A stretch of 64,000 nt of DNA from Pantoea dispersa (GCF_014155765.1 NZ_SCKT01000004.1:1-64000); one strand, 5' to 3'. Counted from the first letter of the stretch, positions 1-10,636 are shown. Translations and numbers: made by a program. Notes: generated from the letters alone by a model not told the origin.

Positions 1-91
1 ATAAGGATCTGGCAGCCTGAGTTCCCGGACTTAACTCTCTCCCACAAAACCGGTACGGTTCAGAGCAGAGCTAAGCAGGGATACCATACAA

Positions 92-277
92 ATGGAATTT
101 GAGAAGCTGCATATTCACAAGGTGCGCCGGGGAGAGCGTTTTATTAAAGCGAAACTGTACCACTCTCCTGGCAAAGAAGGCACGTTTAAACCTGTAAGTG
201 GATATCTTGTCAAGACTACACACCTTTTCAGAGGAGCGTCTTCCCCTGAAGACAGCGGGCTTCTGTCTTTCCTGTGA
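92..277 (+). CDS. Possible small protein upstream of the integrase (61 aa)
   Basis: An open frame of 61 codons ends 60 bases before the integrase start. It has a modest purine-rich stretch (agcaggga) about 15 bases upstream of its ATG. The predicted product is basic in its first half (several Lys/Arg, and the string HKVRRGERFIKAK) and has no membrane segment or motif that I recognise. It could be a small accessory protein of the integrated element, for example a directionality factor, or simply the 5' leader of the integrase. Nothing in the sequence decides between these. Confidence 0.25.
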   Translation: MEFEKLHIHKVRRGERFIKAKLYHSPGKEGTFKPVSGYLVKTTHLFRGASSPEDSGLLSFL

Positions 278-337
278 AGGAGGGGCAGTCCATGAGGGCC
301 CTTAAGGGCAGCTTGATTTAGAAAAAGGAAATGCTGT

Positions 338-1369
338 ATGTCTGACAAAAACCATTATACGACATGGGAAGAATTGCTTGAGGAGTACTTCTTCGCCCGA
401 AACCTGCGCGCTGCAACAGAATGGAGCTACGCAAAGGTTGTAAAGGGGTTCCTGAAATTTACGGGGGCTGACATAACCCCATCAATGGTTACTCATCATG
501 AAGTTCTAAGATGGCGGCGATATGTACTCAGAGAAAAACAACAATCGGCGCAGACCTGGAACAATAAAATTGCACATCTCAGGGCCCTCTATAACTATGC
601 TATGGAAAGTGGTTTATTGCCTGCGGGCAAAAACCCTTTTAACAACTGCACTGTACAGCGGGACAGAAAGAAAAAACGGACTTTAAACCGCTCTCAGCTA
701 ACCCGGCTTTATCTGATAATGCAGCAGGCTGAAATTGAATCCAACCGGAAAATTTTCGCACGTGGCGGGCGGAGTGCGCTTTACCCGGCATGGTTCTGGA
801 TAACCGTCCTGGATACGCTCAGATATACGGGAATGAGGCAAAATCAACTGCTGCATATTCAGCTCAGGGACGTCAATCTGACAGAAGGCTATATAGATCT
901 GCGCCTTGAGGGGAGTAAAACGCACAGGGAATGGCGCGTTCCCGTTGTTAAGCAGCTGCGTTTGCGGCTACAGCTTCTTCTTACACGGGCAGCGGAGGCT
1001 GGAGCCGGGCCAAAAGATAACCTCTTCGATGTCAGTTTTTACATTGCCGGGAAAAAAGCAAAATTTGACAGAAATGATGTGACCGTGATGCATCAAAAGA
1101 TCCGCTCCTTTTTTCGCCGCCTATCAAAGGAATGTGGTTTTGCCGTTTCGCCGCACCGTTTCAGACATACCCTGGCTACAGAACTGATGAAAGCACCGGA
1201 AAGGAATCTTCAGCTGGTTAAAGATTTACTGGGTCATCGTAGCGTAAGCACAACAATGGAATATGTGGAACTCAATATGGACATTGTGGGAAAAACACTG
1301 GAAGAAGAATTGTCCCTGCACACAGATCTCTGTGTAGAAAGGGAATTACAACTATTGACACAAAACTGA
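338..1369 (+). CDS. Tyrosine recombinase / phage-type integrase
   Basis: The product is a 343-residue site-specific recombinase that would cut and rejoin DNA through a covalent phosphotyrosine. An N-terminal SAM-like core-binding domain (about 8-105) is followed by the catalytic domain. The catalytic set is visible: R167 in GMR, H273 and R276 in HRFRH, H300 in LLGH, and nucleophile Y309 in MEYVE. The ATG at 338 follows a good ribosome binding site (aaggaaa). The gene lies 195 bases from the 3' end of a tRNA-Phe gene, the classic target of such enzymes, so it probably belongs to an island or prophage extending off the left edge. It is transcribed toward the tRNA, which differs from the usual P4-type layout. 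Its DNA looks more AT-rich than the neighbouring core genes, which fits transfer. Confidence 0.93.
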   Translation: MSDKNHYTTWEELLEEYFFARNLRAATEWSYAKVVKGFLKFTGADITPSMVTHHEVLRWRRYVLREKQQSAQTWNNKIAHLRALYNYAMESGLLPAGKNPFNNCTVQRDRKKKRTLNRSQLTRLYLIMQQAEIESNRKIFARGGRSALYPAWFWITVLDTLRYTGMRQNQLLHIQLRDVNLTEGYIDLRLEGSKTHREWRVPVVKQLRLRLQLLLTRAAEAGAGPKDNLFDVSFYIAGKKAKFDRNDVTVMHQKIRSFFRRLSKECGFAVSPHRFRHTLATELMKAPERNLQLVKDLLGHRSVSTTMEYVELNMDIVGKTLEEELSLHTDLCVERELQLLTQN

Positions 1370-1400
1370 TTGACTGGGATTATTGCCAGTGATCGAGAGA

Positions 1401-1426
1401 AGGGAGCCTGCGCGAACAGGCTCCCT
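1401..1426 (+). terminator. Stem-loop after the integrase
   Basis: A perfect 10-bp stem (A-GGGAGCCTG with CAGGCTCCC-T) closes a 6-base CGCGAA loop 31 bases after the integrase stop. There is no T-run after it, so it is a transcript-end or stability hairpin rather than a textbook intrinsic terminator. Confidence 0.55.
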
Positions 1427-1564
1427 CACTTGAGGGACTGATTCAGAAATGTTAACCAGTGCAGATACGCCTACACCGGAGGACATTCCGTAATGACCGG
1501 CCCCTGTATTAACCGCCCGTTAAGGTTCTCATCTCTTAACCAGCGTGCTTTGATGCAAAATTAG

Positions 1565-1611
1565 TGGTGCCCGGACTCGGAATCGAACCAAGGACACGGG
1601 GATTTTCAATC
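1565..1611. other. Candidate attachment site in the tRNA-Phe 3' half
   Basis: Integrases of this class usually recombine within the 3' half of a tRNA gene and leave a direct repeat of it at the far end of the element. The integrase sits on the 3' side of this tRNA and the tRNA is intact, so the crossover most likely lies in the anticodon-stem to 3'-end segment. No second copy occurs inside the window, so the other end must be further left. This is inference from context. Confidence 0.35.
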
Positions 1612-1640
1612 CCCTGCTCTACCGACTGAGCTATCCGGGC
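1565..1640 (-). tRNA. pheU: tRNA-Phe (GAA)
   Basis: This is a 76-nt cloverleaf on the minus strand with an encoded CCA end (complement at 1565-1567). The acceptor stem is GCCCGGA/TCCGGGC, the T-loop is GGTTCGATTCC, and the anticodon stem GGGGA/TCCCC holds the loop TTGAAAA with anticodon GAA (complement at 1605-1607). The sequence agrees with enterobacterial tRNA-Phe. The neighbours yjdC and dsbD match the pheU context of E. coli, hence the symbol; pheU and pheV cannot be told apart from the tRNA itself. Its 3' half faces the integrase and is the probable attachment site. Confidence 0.97.
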
Positions 1641-1650
1641 AACGGGGCGC

Positions 1651-1679
1651 ATTAAACCCTAATGGCTCACAGCCGTCAA
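1651..1679 (-). promoter_or_regulatory. Sigma-70 promoter of tRNA-Phe
   Basis: Read on the minus strand, a -35 hexamer TTGACG (complement 1674-1679) and a -10 hexamer TTTAAT (complement 1651-1656) are separated by exactly 17 bases. A GC-rich discriminator (GCGCCCC) follows, just ahead of the mature tRNA 5' end. The GC-rich discriminator is typical of stringently controlled stable-RNA promoters. Confidence 0.8.
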
Positions 1680-1748
1680 CGGGTTTCGTAAAAAAAGCGT
1701 AGCAATCGTGACTGATTGCCTGCTTTTCAGGCAGGGTGAACAAAAAGC

Positions 1749-2327
1749 CTACGCCAGCGCACCGTTTTGCCGGCACAGCGCGATGCTCAGCACATCTTCA
1801 GCCAGACGCCGCGCGGTAGCGACATCCTGCACGTTGCGCTTCACCAGCAGCTTACTCAGACAGCCTTCGAGGATCAGCTCCATCTGATCGGCCACCATGC
1901 TGGGGTTGTCCAGCGCCAGGTCGACGAGGATTTCATGGGTGAACTGCCAGGAACTGCGCTTCTGCTGTTCGGCGAGCTGGTGCACCGGCTGATCCGGCTG
2001 GGGATAGAAACTGCAGGCGGCAATAAACAGGCAGCCGGGAAAGCGGCCTTTACTGACGTGCTCTGCCAGCACGTCGTAACGCGCCAGCAGCTTTTGTGCC
2101 GCACTGAGGCGCTCATCCAGCTGCACCTGGCGGCGCCAGCTGTCGATCTGCTGGCCGTGAAAGCGCAGCGCGTCATACAGCAGGGCATCGCGATCGGGCC
2201 AGTAGCGCTCCAGCTGATCGCTGGCGAGGCCGCTTTCGCCAGCCAGCTGCTGCAGCGAGGTAGTCGCGGCCAGGCCGCTCTGTTCGAGCACATTCAGCGC
2301 ATGCTCAAGGATCTGTTCGCGTTGCAA
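1749..2327 (-). CDS. yjdC: TetR-type regulator YjdC (DicD)
   Basis: The product is a 192-residue TetR/AcrR-type transcription factor matching E. coli YjdC along its whole length. The N-terminal helix-turn-helix (about 7-50) ends in the conserved YWPDRDALLYDALRF segment. The rest is the helical ligand and dimerisation domain with the strongly conserved GCLFIAACSFYP core. The gene lies downstream of dsbD on the same strand with 66 bases between them, as in E. coli, so read-through is likely. The ligand is unknown to me. Confidence 0.93.
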   Translation of the reverse strand: MQREQILEHALNVLEQSGLAATTSLQQLAGESGLASDQLERYWPDRDALLYDALRFHGQQIDSWRRQVQLDERLSAAQKLLARYDVLAEHVSKGRFPGCLFIAACSFYPQPDQPVHQLAEQQKRSSWQFTHEILVDLALDNPSMVADQMELILEGCLSKLLVKRNVQDVATARRLAEDVLSIALCRQNGALA

Positions 2328-2393
2328 AAGACTCTCCTCCGGAATGCGGGCCCGAACGCGTGCGCCCGGGCAGTGTCGTGCAACCAGTTTCGT

Positions 2394-4091
2394 TTAACGC
2401 GGCAGATTGTGCAAATGGGCGCGGAAATCCGCGGCGTTAAGGAATCCGGTGACGCGTGAATCGGCAATCTCTTTGCCCTGCGCATCAAAGAACAGGATGG
2501 TCGGCAGGCCAAGCACCTGCAGATGCTGCAGCAGCGCGTTATCCTGCGCGTTGTTGGCTGTCACGTTAGCCTGCAGCAGCTGCACGTTGCTCAGGGCACT
2601 GCGTACGCCGTCATCGCTGAAGGTGTATTTTTCAAACTCTTTGCAGGCCACGCACCAGTCGGCATAGAGATCGACCATAGTGATACGGCCCTGCGCCTGC
2701 TGTAATGCGCTATCCAGCTGCTGGCTGCTGCTGATGCGCTGAAACGGCAGGTGGGCGACGCTTTGCGTACTGCTGCTGCCAAATGCCCAGTCCTGCAGCG
2801 GGCGCGCCACCACCAGCGCAGCCGCCAGCATCAGAATCGGCAGCACACGCGCTGTGCCGCGCGCGTTGAGACTCAGGCTGAACGCCCAGGCAAAAAACGC
2901 CACGCCGAGCAGACTCCACAGCCGCAGTCCCCAGATATCGCCCAGCACGCGCTCCAGCAGAAACACCGGCAGCGCCAGAATCACAAAGCCAAAACCCTCT
3001 TTCACGCTCTGCATCCACGGACCGCTTTTCGGCAGCAGCCGGTTGCCGAACATCGTTACAGCAATCAGCGGCAGTCCCATGCCGAAGGCGTACAGCCACA
3101 GCGTGCCGGCACCGGCCCACAGATTACCGCTCTGCGCGATATACAGCAGGATAGCGCTGAGCGGCGCGGTGGTGCAGGGTGAGCAGATCAGGCCTGCCAG
3201 TGCGCCCATCATAAACACGCCCGCCAGCGATCCGCCTTGCTGACGGTTGCTCCACAGCATCAGACGCGTCTGGAGGCTGGCAGGCAGCTGCAGCGTGAAC
3301 AGGCCAAACATCGACAGCGCCAGCAGCACAAACAGCACGGAGAGGCCGATCAACACGTAAGGATGCTGCAGCGCAGCCTGGAAACGCAGCCCCGCCGCTG
3401 CCACCACCATACCGAGCAGGGTGTAAGTCAGCGCCATGCCCTGCACGTAAACCAGTGCGAGGGCGAACAGCCGGCCCAGCGAGTAGCGGCGCTGGCCACC
3501 AAGAATGATGCCGGAGATCAGCGGATACATCGGCAGCACGCACGGCGTAAAGGCCACGCCGATGCCAATCAGCAGCGCCCACAGCGGCGAAAACGGCAGC
3601 GGCGTGCGGTCAGCGGCCGGTGATGCCGCGATTGCCGGCGCGGCGCTATCGGCAGCCATCGCCGTCAGCGGCACCGAGCGGGTCTCCGGCGGATAGCAGA
3701 AGCCGGCCGCGGCGCAGCCCTGATAGGTCACGCTGAGCGTTGCACCGGCATCGGCCTGGCGCAGGGTGATCGGCAGCTGTACGTCCTGCGGATAGATTTC
3801 GCTCTTGCCGTAAAACTCATCTTCGTGCGGCTGGCCCGGCGGCAGCGTGACCGGCGCCAGCTGCGCGTGTTGCGCGCTGATGTGGAATTGCTGGCGATAG
3901 AGGTAATAGCCGTCCTTCACTTTCCAGCTCAGCGTCAGCTGATGACCCTGCTGGCTGAAATCAAAGCCAAAGGCCTGATCGACCGGCACAAAGCGGTTAT
4001 TGGTAGTGGGCGAGAACAGGCTGGCCTGCGCCGACAGGCAAAACAGCAGTGCCAGGCACAGGCTTAGCAGGCGGGAAAATCGAGCAGCCAT
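2394..4091 (-). CDS. dsbD: Thiol:disulfide interchange protein DsbD
   Basis: DsbD carries reducing power from cytoplasmic thioredoxin across the inner membrane to DsbC, DsbG and CcmG. All three cysteine pairs are present: C126/C132 in the N-terminal immunoglobulin-like domain, C184 and C306 in the eight-helix membrane core (TPCVLP and SPCTTAP), and WCVAC (C480/C483) in the C-terminal thioredoxin domain. A signal peptide covers about residues 1-23, and the length of 565 residues equals E. coli DsbD. In E. coli the start overlaps the end of cutA; here cutA is missing. The ATG has only a distant GGAG about 15 bases upstream, so initiation may be weak or depend on the hairpin just upstream. Confidence 0.97.
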   Translation of the reverse strand: MAARFSRLLSLCLALLFCLSAQASLFSPTTNNRFVPVDQAFGFDFSQQGHQLTLSWKVKDGYYLYRQQFHISAQHAQLAPVTLPPGQPHEDEFYGKSEIYPQDVQLPITLRQADAGATLSVTYQGCAAAGFCYPPETRSVPLTAMAADSAAPAIAASPAADRTPLPFSPLWALLIGIGVAFTPCVLPMYPLISGIILGGQRRYSLGRLFALALVYVQGMALTYTLLGMVVAAAGLRFQAALQHPYVLIGLSVLFVLLALSMFGLFTLQLPASLQTRLMLWSNRQQGGSLAGVFMMGALAGLICSPCTTAPLSAILLYIAQSGNLWAGAGTLWLYAFGMGLPLIAVTMFGNRLLPKSGPWMQSVKEGFGFVILALPVFLLERVLGDIWGLRLWSLLGVAFFAWAFSLSLNARGTARVLPILMLAAALVVARPLQDWAFGSSSTQSVAHLPFQRISSSQQLDSALQQAQGRITMVDLYADWCVACKEFEKYTFSDDGVRSALSNVQLLQANVTANNAQDNALLQHLQVLGLPTILFFDAQGKEIADSRVTGFLNAADFRAHLHNLPR

Positions 4092-4110
4092 GACGAATTA
4101 ATCAGCTCCG

Positions 4111-4151
4111 GTGGCGAATGAGCCGCGATAATAACACGGCTCATTCGCCAC
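4111..4151. terminator. 15-bp perfect hairpin between dcuA and dsbD
   Basis: Arms 4111-4125 and 4137-4151 are perfectly complementary over 15 bases and enclose an 11-base AT-rich loop. The hairpin fills the 86-base gap where E. coli has cutA. Neither side has a T-run, so it could be a rho-type or processing hairpin after dcuA or a barrier in the dsbD leader. Confidence 0.65.
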
Positions 4152-4177
4152 GAGGTTTTCAGGATGTAACCACGACG

Positions 4178-5479
4178 CTACAGAATCAGGCTGCCGAACA
4201 GGAAGCCAAACGCCACCGAGAAGGTGATTGCCAGTACGCCGGGAATGATAAACGAGTGGTTGAACACGTACTTACCAATGCGGGTCGAGCCGGTGTCGTC
4301 CATCTCCACCGCGGCCAGCAGCGTCGGGTAGGTGGGCAGCACGAACAGCGCGGACACCGCGGCGAAGGAGGCGACCGCCGCCAGCGGCGATACGCCGAGC
4401 ATCAGTGCGGCCGGCATCAACGCCTTGGTGGTGGCCGCCTGCGAGTAGAGCAGCGTGGCAGCAAAGAACAGCACCAGCGCCAGCATCCACGGATAGCTCT
4501 GCAGCATGTCGCCGGCCAGCGTCTGGATGTCGCTCAGGTGCGCTTTGACAAAGGTATCGCCCAGCCAGGCGACGCCCATCACGCAGATACAGGCGCTCAT
4601 GCCGGATTTAAACGTGCTGGCACTGAGGATTTCACCGGTTTCCACTTTGCAGGTCAGGCAAATCAGCGTAGCAACCGTCAGCATAAACACCACAATGGCT
4701 TCGTTACGCGGCAGTACCGGATTGCTGATCAGGCCCACGCTGTCGCTGATTGCCGTCGCGTACAGCACCACCGCCGCAATACCGATCAGGAACAGCAGCA
4801 CCGCGCGTCTGGCTCCCGGCTTGATGTGATAAACCTGCTCACCGCGCAGCGTCACTTCACCTTTCGCCAGGCGCGCCTGATAGACGTCATCTTCTTTGAG
4901 TTCTTTGCCGAGGAAGTTGGTGATCACGGCGGCACAGAAAATGGCCAGCATGGTGGCAGGCAGCGCGACGCCGAGCAGCGCCAGATAACTGACGCCGCGC
5001 GGTTCAAGAATCGAGGCAAAAAATACCACCGCGGCTGAAAGCGGCGAGGCGGTGATGGCGATTTGCGACGCCACTACGGCTATCGACAGCGGGCGCGAAG
5101 GGCGTACGCCTTGCTCTTTGGCCACTTCCGCAATCACCGGCAGGGTAGAAAAAGCGGTGTGCCCGGTACCCGCCAGCAGCGTCATCACATAGGTCACCAG
5201 CGGCGCGAGGAATGTGACATAGCGCGGATGGCGGCGCAGCAGGCGTTCCGCCAGCCCGACCAGATAATCCATGCCGCCGGCCACCTGCATCGCAGCGATG
5301 GCCGCAATCACCGCCATAATGATCTCGATGACATCAAACGGGATCGCGCCGGGTTTCATGCCGCAAACCAGCGTCAGCACCAGCACGCCTAAACCGCCGG
5401 CAAAGCCAATGCCGATGCCGCCGAGGCGCGCACCCAGCCAGATCGCCAGCAGGACGATGAGCAATTCCACCACTACCAT
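4178..5479 (-). CDS. dcuA: Anaerobic C4-dicarboxylate transporter DcuA
   Basis: This 433-residue inner-membrane carrier of the Dcu family exchanges aspartate, fumarate, malate and succinate. About ten hydrophobic segments run along its length, and conserved Dcu blocks such as GGIGIGFAGGLGVL, AMQVAGG and VLPTYPTLLAAV are present. I chose the ATG at 5479 because it has a GGGAG ribosome binding site and reproduces the E. coli N-terminus; an upstream in-frame ATG would add 18 non-conserved residues. It lies downstream of aspA, whose aspartase makes or uses its substrates, behind a strong terminator, so it also needs its own promoter. Confidence 0.95.
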   Translation of the reverse strand: MVVVELLIVLLAIWLGARLGGIGIGFAGGLGVLVLTLVCGMKPGAIPFDVIEIIMAVIAAIAAMQVAGGMDYLVGLAERLLRRHPRYVTFLAPLVTYVMTLLAGTGHTAFSTLPVIAEVAKEQGVRPSRPLSIAVVASQIAITASPLSAAVVFFASILEPRGVSYLALLGVALPATMLAIFCAAVITNFLGKELKEDDVYQARLAKGEVTLRGEQVYHIKPGARRAVLLFLIGIAAVVLYATAISDSVGLISNPVLPRNEAIVVFMLTVATLICLTCKVETGEILSASTFKSGMSACICVMGVAWLGDTFVKAHLSDIQTLAGDMLQSYPWMLALVLFFAATLLYSQAATTKALMPAALMLGVSPLAAVASFAAVSALFVLPTYPTLLAAVEMDDTGSTRIGKYVFNHSFIIPGVLAITFSVAFGFLFGSLIL

Positions 5480-5534
5480 AGTTTCACTCCCTGAAGTGCC
5501 GCCACACGCAGCCACTTTAGTTATAGACGTCAAA

Positions 5535-5571
5535 ATAAAAAAGCACGCCGTATTGTATACAGGCGTGCTTC
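5535..5571 (-). terminator. Intrinsic terminator of aspA
   Basis: On the minus strand an AAGCACGCC/GGCGTGCTT stem with a 12-base loop is followed by a T-rich tail. It sits 23 bases after the aspA stop and separates aspA from dcuA. Confidence 0.88.
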
Positions 5572-5593
5572 AGACGACTTGATCCGGAACGGA

Positions 5594-7030
5594 TTACTGT
5601 TCGTTTTCGTCGGTGTAGCGTTTGGCTTTGTATTCCGGGTGCATCAGGTTCTGGATGGAGAAAATATCGTCCAGCTCGGCTTCGGTCAGCAGACCGCGTT
5701 CCAGCACCACTTCGCGTACGCTCTTACCGGTTTCAGCACAGATTTTCCCGACGATATCGCCGTTGTGATGGCCGATGTACGGGTTGAGGTAAGTGACGAT
5801 ACCGATGGAGTTGAACACGTAGGCTTCACAGACCGCTTTGTTGGCGGTGATGCCGTTAACGCATTTTTCCAGCAGGTTGTAGCAGGCGTTGGTCAGGATG
5901 CTGATCGACTCAAACAGCGCCTGGCCAATCACCGGTTCCATCACGTTGAGCTGCAGCTGACCGGCTTCAGAAGCCATGGTCACCGTGGTGTCGTTGCCAA
6001 TCACTTTGAAGCACACCTGATTGACCACTTCCGGTACCACCGGGTTAACTTTCGCAGGCATGATCGAAGAACCGGCCTGCAGTTCCGGCAGGTTGATTTC
6101 GTTCAGGCCGGCGCGCGGACCGGATGACAGCAGGCGCAGGTCGTTACAGATTTTCGACAGTTTCACGGCCAGGCGCTTCAGCGCTGAGTGCACCATGACG
6201 TAAGCGCCGCAGTCTGAGGTGGCTTCAATCAGATCTTCGGCGGGCACCACCGGCAGGTTGCTGACTTCCGCCAGGCGCTGTACCGCCAGCTGCTGGTAGC
6301 CGTCCGGCGTGTTGAGGCGGGTGCCGATCGCCGTGGCGCCGAGGTTAACCTCCAGCAGCAGTTCGGCGGTACGCAGAATGCTACGCGTCTCTTCGTTCAG
6401 CAGTACGTTGAACGCGTGGAACTCCTGACCGAGCGACATCGGCACCGCGTCCTGCAGCTGGGTGCGGCCCATCTTCAGGATGTTTTCAAACTCCACCGCT
6501 TTGCGCTGAAAACCTTCGCTCAGCTGGCCAATCGAGTCGAGCAGTTTGAGGATCGAGGCGTAAACCGCAATGCGGAAGCCGGTAGGATAAGCGTCGTTAG
6601 TGGACTGACACTTATTCACGTGATCGTTCGGGTTGAGGTACTGATATTCACCTTTCTGGTGACCCATCAGCTCCAGACCGATGTTAGCCAGCACCTCGTT
6701 GGTGTTCATGTTGACCGAGGTACCCGCGCCGCCCTGATAGACATCAACCGGGAACTGGTCCATGCACTTACCGTTGTTCAGCACTTCATCACAGGCCTGA
6801 ATGATGGTGTTGGCGATGTGGCGGGGGATGGTTTGCAGCTCTTTGTTGGCGAGCGCGGCGGCTTTTTTCACCATCACCATGCCGCGAACAAACTCGGGGA
6901 TGTCACTGATTTTACTGTTACTGATATAGAAGTTCTCAATCGCACGCAGAGTATGAACACCGTAATAGGCATCTGCCGGAACTTCACGCATGCCTAACAG
7001 GTCTTCTTCGATACGAATGTTGTTCGCCAT
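5594..7030 (-). CDS. aspA: Aspartate ammonia-lyase (aspartase)
   Basis: This cytoplasmic homotetramer converts L-aspartate to fumarate and ammonia. The 478-residue length matches E. coli AspA. The fumarase/aspartase superfamily signature [11 protein letters not shown] is visible at about residues 319-329, and TGHxxK-type conserved blocks are replaced by the usual aspartase forms. It starts with [14 protein letters not shown], like its homologues. A long upstream region holds a CRP-like site, consistent with the catabolite control known for aspA. Together with dcuA downstream it forms the aspartate-to-fumarate module. A functional partner, frdABCD, is absent from its usual neighbourhood near epmA. 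Confidence 0.97.
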   Translation of the reverse strand: MANNIRIEEDLLGMREVPADAYYGVHTLRAIENFYISNSKISDIPEFVRGMVMVKKAAALANKELQTIPRHIANTIIQACDEVLNNGKCMDQFPVDVYQGGAGTSVNMNTNEVLANIGLELMGHQKGEYQYLNPNDHVNKCQSTNDAYPTGFRIAVYASILKLLDSIGQLSEGFQRKAVEFENILKMGRTQLQDAVPMSLGQEFHAFNVLLNEETRSILRTAELLLEVNLGATAIGTRLNTPDGYQQLAVQRLAEVSNLPVVPAEDLIEATSDCGAYVMVHSALKRLAVKLSKICNDLRLLSSGPRAGLNEINLPELQAGSSIMPAKVNPVVPEVVNQVCFKVIGNDTTVTMASEAGQLQLNVMEPVIGQALFESISILTNACYNLLEKCVNGITANKAVCEAYVFNSIGIVTYLNPYIGHHNGDIVGKICAETGKSVREVVLERGLLTEAELDDIFSIQNLMHPEYKAKRYTDENEQ

Positions 7031-7405
7031 GATTACCTTCTTATTATTGCTGCTGTGTTACTGCCGGGCATCCGGAATGGATGGGCGGCGAATAACGTGC
7101 AGGTGAAGCAATTATATTGTCGTGGAATACCAGTGCCGACATTTTATCCATCTTCGGGCTGGCGAGCACGATCATATTCTGTCACTGCAGAAATGCTTGT
7201 GCACAGATCACTTTACGGACATTTGCTGGCCCAGCGGTAATAACGATATGTGATGTACTTCGCAATTTTAAGTCAGTGGCATAAATTTAACAGCGGCGGT
7301 TGAATTTCTCCGGCCGCGTGCCCATCTCATACGTTATGGTCATGTTGACCCTTCAATTTTGCTGCCCCGCACGCTGCGTGGCGGCGCGACTCACAGGAGA
7401 TATCG
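7031..7405. promoter_or_regulatory. Divergent aspA/fxsA control region with a CRP-like site
   Basis: This 375-base gene-free stretch separates the aspA and fxsA starts. A CRP-like box at 7247-7266 has a perfect left half TGTGA, a 6-base spacer and right half TCGCA (one mismatch). It is about 220 bases upstream of aspA and 150 upstream of fxsA. I see no convincing open frame here. Confidence 0.5.
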
Positions 7406-7858
7406 GTGCGCTGGTTACCGTTAGTGATTTTTTTTGTTCTGGCCTGGATTGAGATCTCGATTTTCATCCAGGTGGCGCACGCGCTCGGCGTGCTGCTGAC
7501 CATGCTGCTGGTGATTTTTACTTCGTGCATTGGTGTGTCGCTGGTGAAAAATCAGGGCATGAAGAACTTTATGCTGATGCAGGAGAAGCTGGCGCGTAAC
7601 GAGAGCCCGGCGGCGGAGATGATCAAAAGCGTGTCGCTGATCATCGCCGGTTTTCTGCTGCTGCTGCCTGGCTTCTTTACCGATTTCCTCGGCCTGCTGC
7701 TGTTGCTGCCGCCGGTACAGAAGCACCTGACGCTGAAGCTGATGCCGCACCTGCGCGTATGGCGCGGCCCGGGGCAGGGCCCGGACAGCGGCGTCACCAT
7801 GGACGGCGAGTTTGAGCGCAAAGATCAGGATCGTATCGGTCACGATAAAGATCGCTGA
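7406..7858 (+). CDS. fxsA: Membrane protein FxsA
   Basis: This 150-residue inner-membrane protein is the family member that, when overproduced in E. coli, relieves exclusion of phage T7 by F plasmid PifA. Hydrophobic segments at about 3-22, 24-45 and 72-105 are followed by a charged cytoplasmic tail. The block AAEMIKSVSLIIAGFLLLLPGFFTDFLG is strongly conserved. The start is GTG with an AGGAGA site upstream; homologues share this start and the MRWLP N-terminus. Its cellular role is not established. Confidence 0.93.
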   Translation: MRWLPLVIFFVLAWIEISIFIQVAHALGVLLTMLLVIFTSCIGVSLVKNQGMKNFMLMQEKLARNESPAAEMIKSVSLIIAGFLLLLPGFFTDFLGLLLLLPPVQKHLTLKLMPHLRVWRGPGQGPDSGVTMDGEFERKDQDRIGHDKDR

Positions 7859-7862
7859 ATGT

Positions 7863-7892
7863 AAGCGGGGCGGCGTAAGCCGCCCTTTTTGC
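7863..7892 (+). terminator. Terminator after fxsA
   Basis: A GGGCGGC/GCCGCCC stem with a short GTAA-type loop is followed by TTTTT, a few bases after the fxsA stop. Confidence 0.85.
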
Positions 7893-7941
7893 TGTCTTTT
7901 TCGTCATCTGTTACGCAAACGAAAATTTTTTATTTTTTTGC

Positions 7942-7969
7942 CCTTGAAAGCCCCTTTTCTGCCCCTATC
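7942..7969 (+). promoter_or_regulatory. Heat-shock (sigma-32) promoter of groESL
   Basis: CCTTGAAA (7942-7949) and CCCCTATC (from 7962) are separated by 12 bases. This matches the sigma-32 pattern CTTGAAA followed by CCCCAT and sits about 85 bases before groES, as in E. coli groE. Confidence 0.8.
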
Positions 7970-8052
7970 TCTCTCTCCACGAGGCCGGAACCCTCAAGCC
8001 CGGCGTTCAACCCAAAAATGAATGATTGGACTTCTCAAAGGAGAGCTATCAA

Positions 8053-8346
8053 ATGAAAATTCGTCCGTTGCACGATCGCGTTATCGTCAAGCGTAAAGAA
8101 GTTGAAGCCAAATCTGCTGGCGGTATCGTTCTGACCGGCTCTGCAGCAGGCAAATCAACCCGCGGTGAAGTACTGGCTGTTGGCAATGGCCGCATCCTGG
8201 AAAACGGCGACGTGAAGCCGCTGGACGTGAAAGTGGGTGATCTGGTGATTTTCAGCGAAGGCTACGGTGCCAAGACTGAGAAAATCGACAACGAAGAAGT
8301 TCTGATCATCTCTGAAAGCGACATTCTGGCGATTGTTGAAGCGTAA
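8053..8346 (+). CDS. groS: Co-chaperonin GroES
   Basis: This 97-residue subunit of the heptameric lid closes the GroEL folding chamber. The mobile loop region ([23 protein letters not shown]) and the C-terminal beta strands are intact. The start at 8053 is preceded by AAGGAGAG and gives the standard [11 protein letters not shown]-terminus; an in-frame ATG 27 bases upstream is not conserved. It is the first gene of the heat-shock operon with groEL, 46 bases apart. Confidence 0.99.
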   Translation: MKIRPLHDRVIVKRKEVEAKSAGGIVLTGSAAGKSTRGEVLAVGNGRILENGDVKPLDVKVGDLVIFSEGYGAKTEKIDNEEVLIISESDILAIVEA

Positions 8347-8380
8347 TTTACGCGTAATTCACTGAACGAAACGAATTTAA

Positions 8381-10048
<1,668 letters not shown>

Positions 10049-10074
10049 TTGCCCTGAACGTCTGAGCTGTTGAG

Positions 10075-10108
10075 AAACCCCCGATCGGAAACGGTCGGGG
10101 GTTTTTCT
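10075..10108 (+). terminator. Terminator of groESL
   Basis: An AACCCCCGA-type stem pairs with TCGGGGGTT and is followed by a T-rich run, 27 bases after the groEL stop. Confidence 0.9.
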
Positions 10109-10243
10109 TTTGCCGGCGAACAAGGTATAAGTAAGGGCGCAATACTTCGGCTTTGCGGGTTTAGGGCAATGAATGTTCAGAAAAAATGTGCGCTTTTCTG
10201 CTACGCTGCCGCCCGACACTGATGATAATAAATGGGGATTATA

Positions 10244-10591
10244 ATGCGGATTAACCTCTCGCTCGGACTGGCAGTCGGTACCTTACTGCTGGCGGGCTGT
10301 AGCACCTCCAACCAACTGAGTGCCGCCGGCGAACGTGTCACCTTTGTTGATCAACAGCCAGGCAGCCAATGTCAGCTGCTGGGCAATGTTACCGGCTCGC
10401 AGAGCAACTGGCTGACCGGCTCAGGCGGTGAAGGCAGTTCACTGCGCGGTGCGGCCAACGACCTGCGTAACCGCGCAGCGGAGATGGGCGGCAACGTAAT
10501 TTATGGTGCCACCAGCCCGACGCAGAACCTGCTGTCTGCCTTTGCCCCGCTCGACAGCAAAATGTCGGGTCAGGTGTATAAGTGCCCGTAA
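10244..10591 (+). CDS. yjeI: DUF4156-type lipoprotein YjeI
   Basis: This 115-residue predicted lipoprotein matches E. coli YjeI. A signal peptide ends in the lipobox LLAGC (about residues 15-19), so the mature protein would be lipidated and placed in the outer membrane (Ser at +2). The block LRGAANDLRNRAAEMGGNVIYG is diagnostic for the family, and two cysteines (QCQL and YKCP) may form a disulfide. I chose the ATG at 10244, with GGGGAT upstream; an ATG 12 bases earlier is possible. Its function is unknown. It is in the normal place after groEL. Confidence 0.9.
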   Translation: MRINLSLGLAVGTLLLAGCSTSNQLSAAGERVTFVDQQPGSQCQLLGNVTGSQSNWLTGSGGEGSSLRGAANDLRNRAAEMGGNVIYGATSPTQNLLSAFAPLDSKMSGQVYKCP

Positions 10592-10605
10592 TGGCAGAGC
10601 AGCAA

Positions 10606-10636
10606 TAAAAAAGCCGCGAGAGCGGCTTTTTTGTTT
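10606..10636 (+). terminator. Terminator after yjeI (may be bidirectional)
   Basis: An A-run, the stem AAGCCGC/GCGGCTT and a T-run follow the yjeI stop. The A-run on the left side would also allow it to work for epmB transcripts coming from the other strand. Confidence 0.88.

Noticed and set aside
7190-7215. Second CRP or FNR site upstream of aspA (TTGTGCACAGATCAC)
   Set aside because: The half-sites have the wrong spacing for CRP and do not fit the FNR palindrome.
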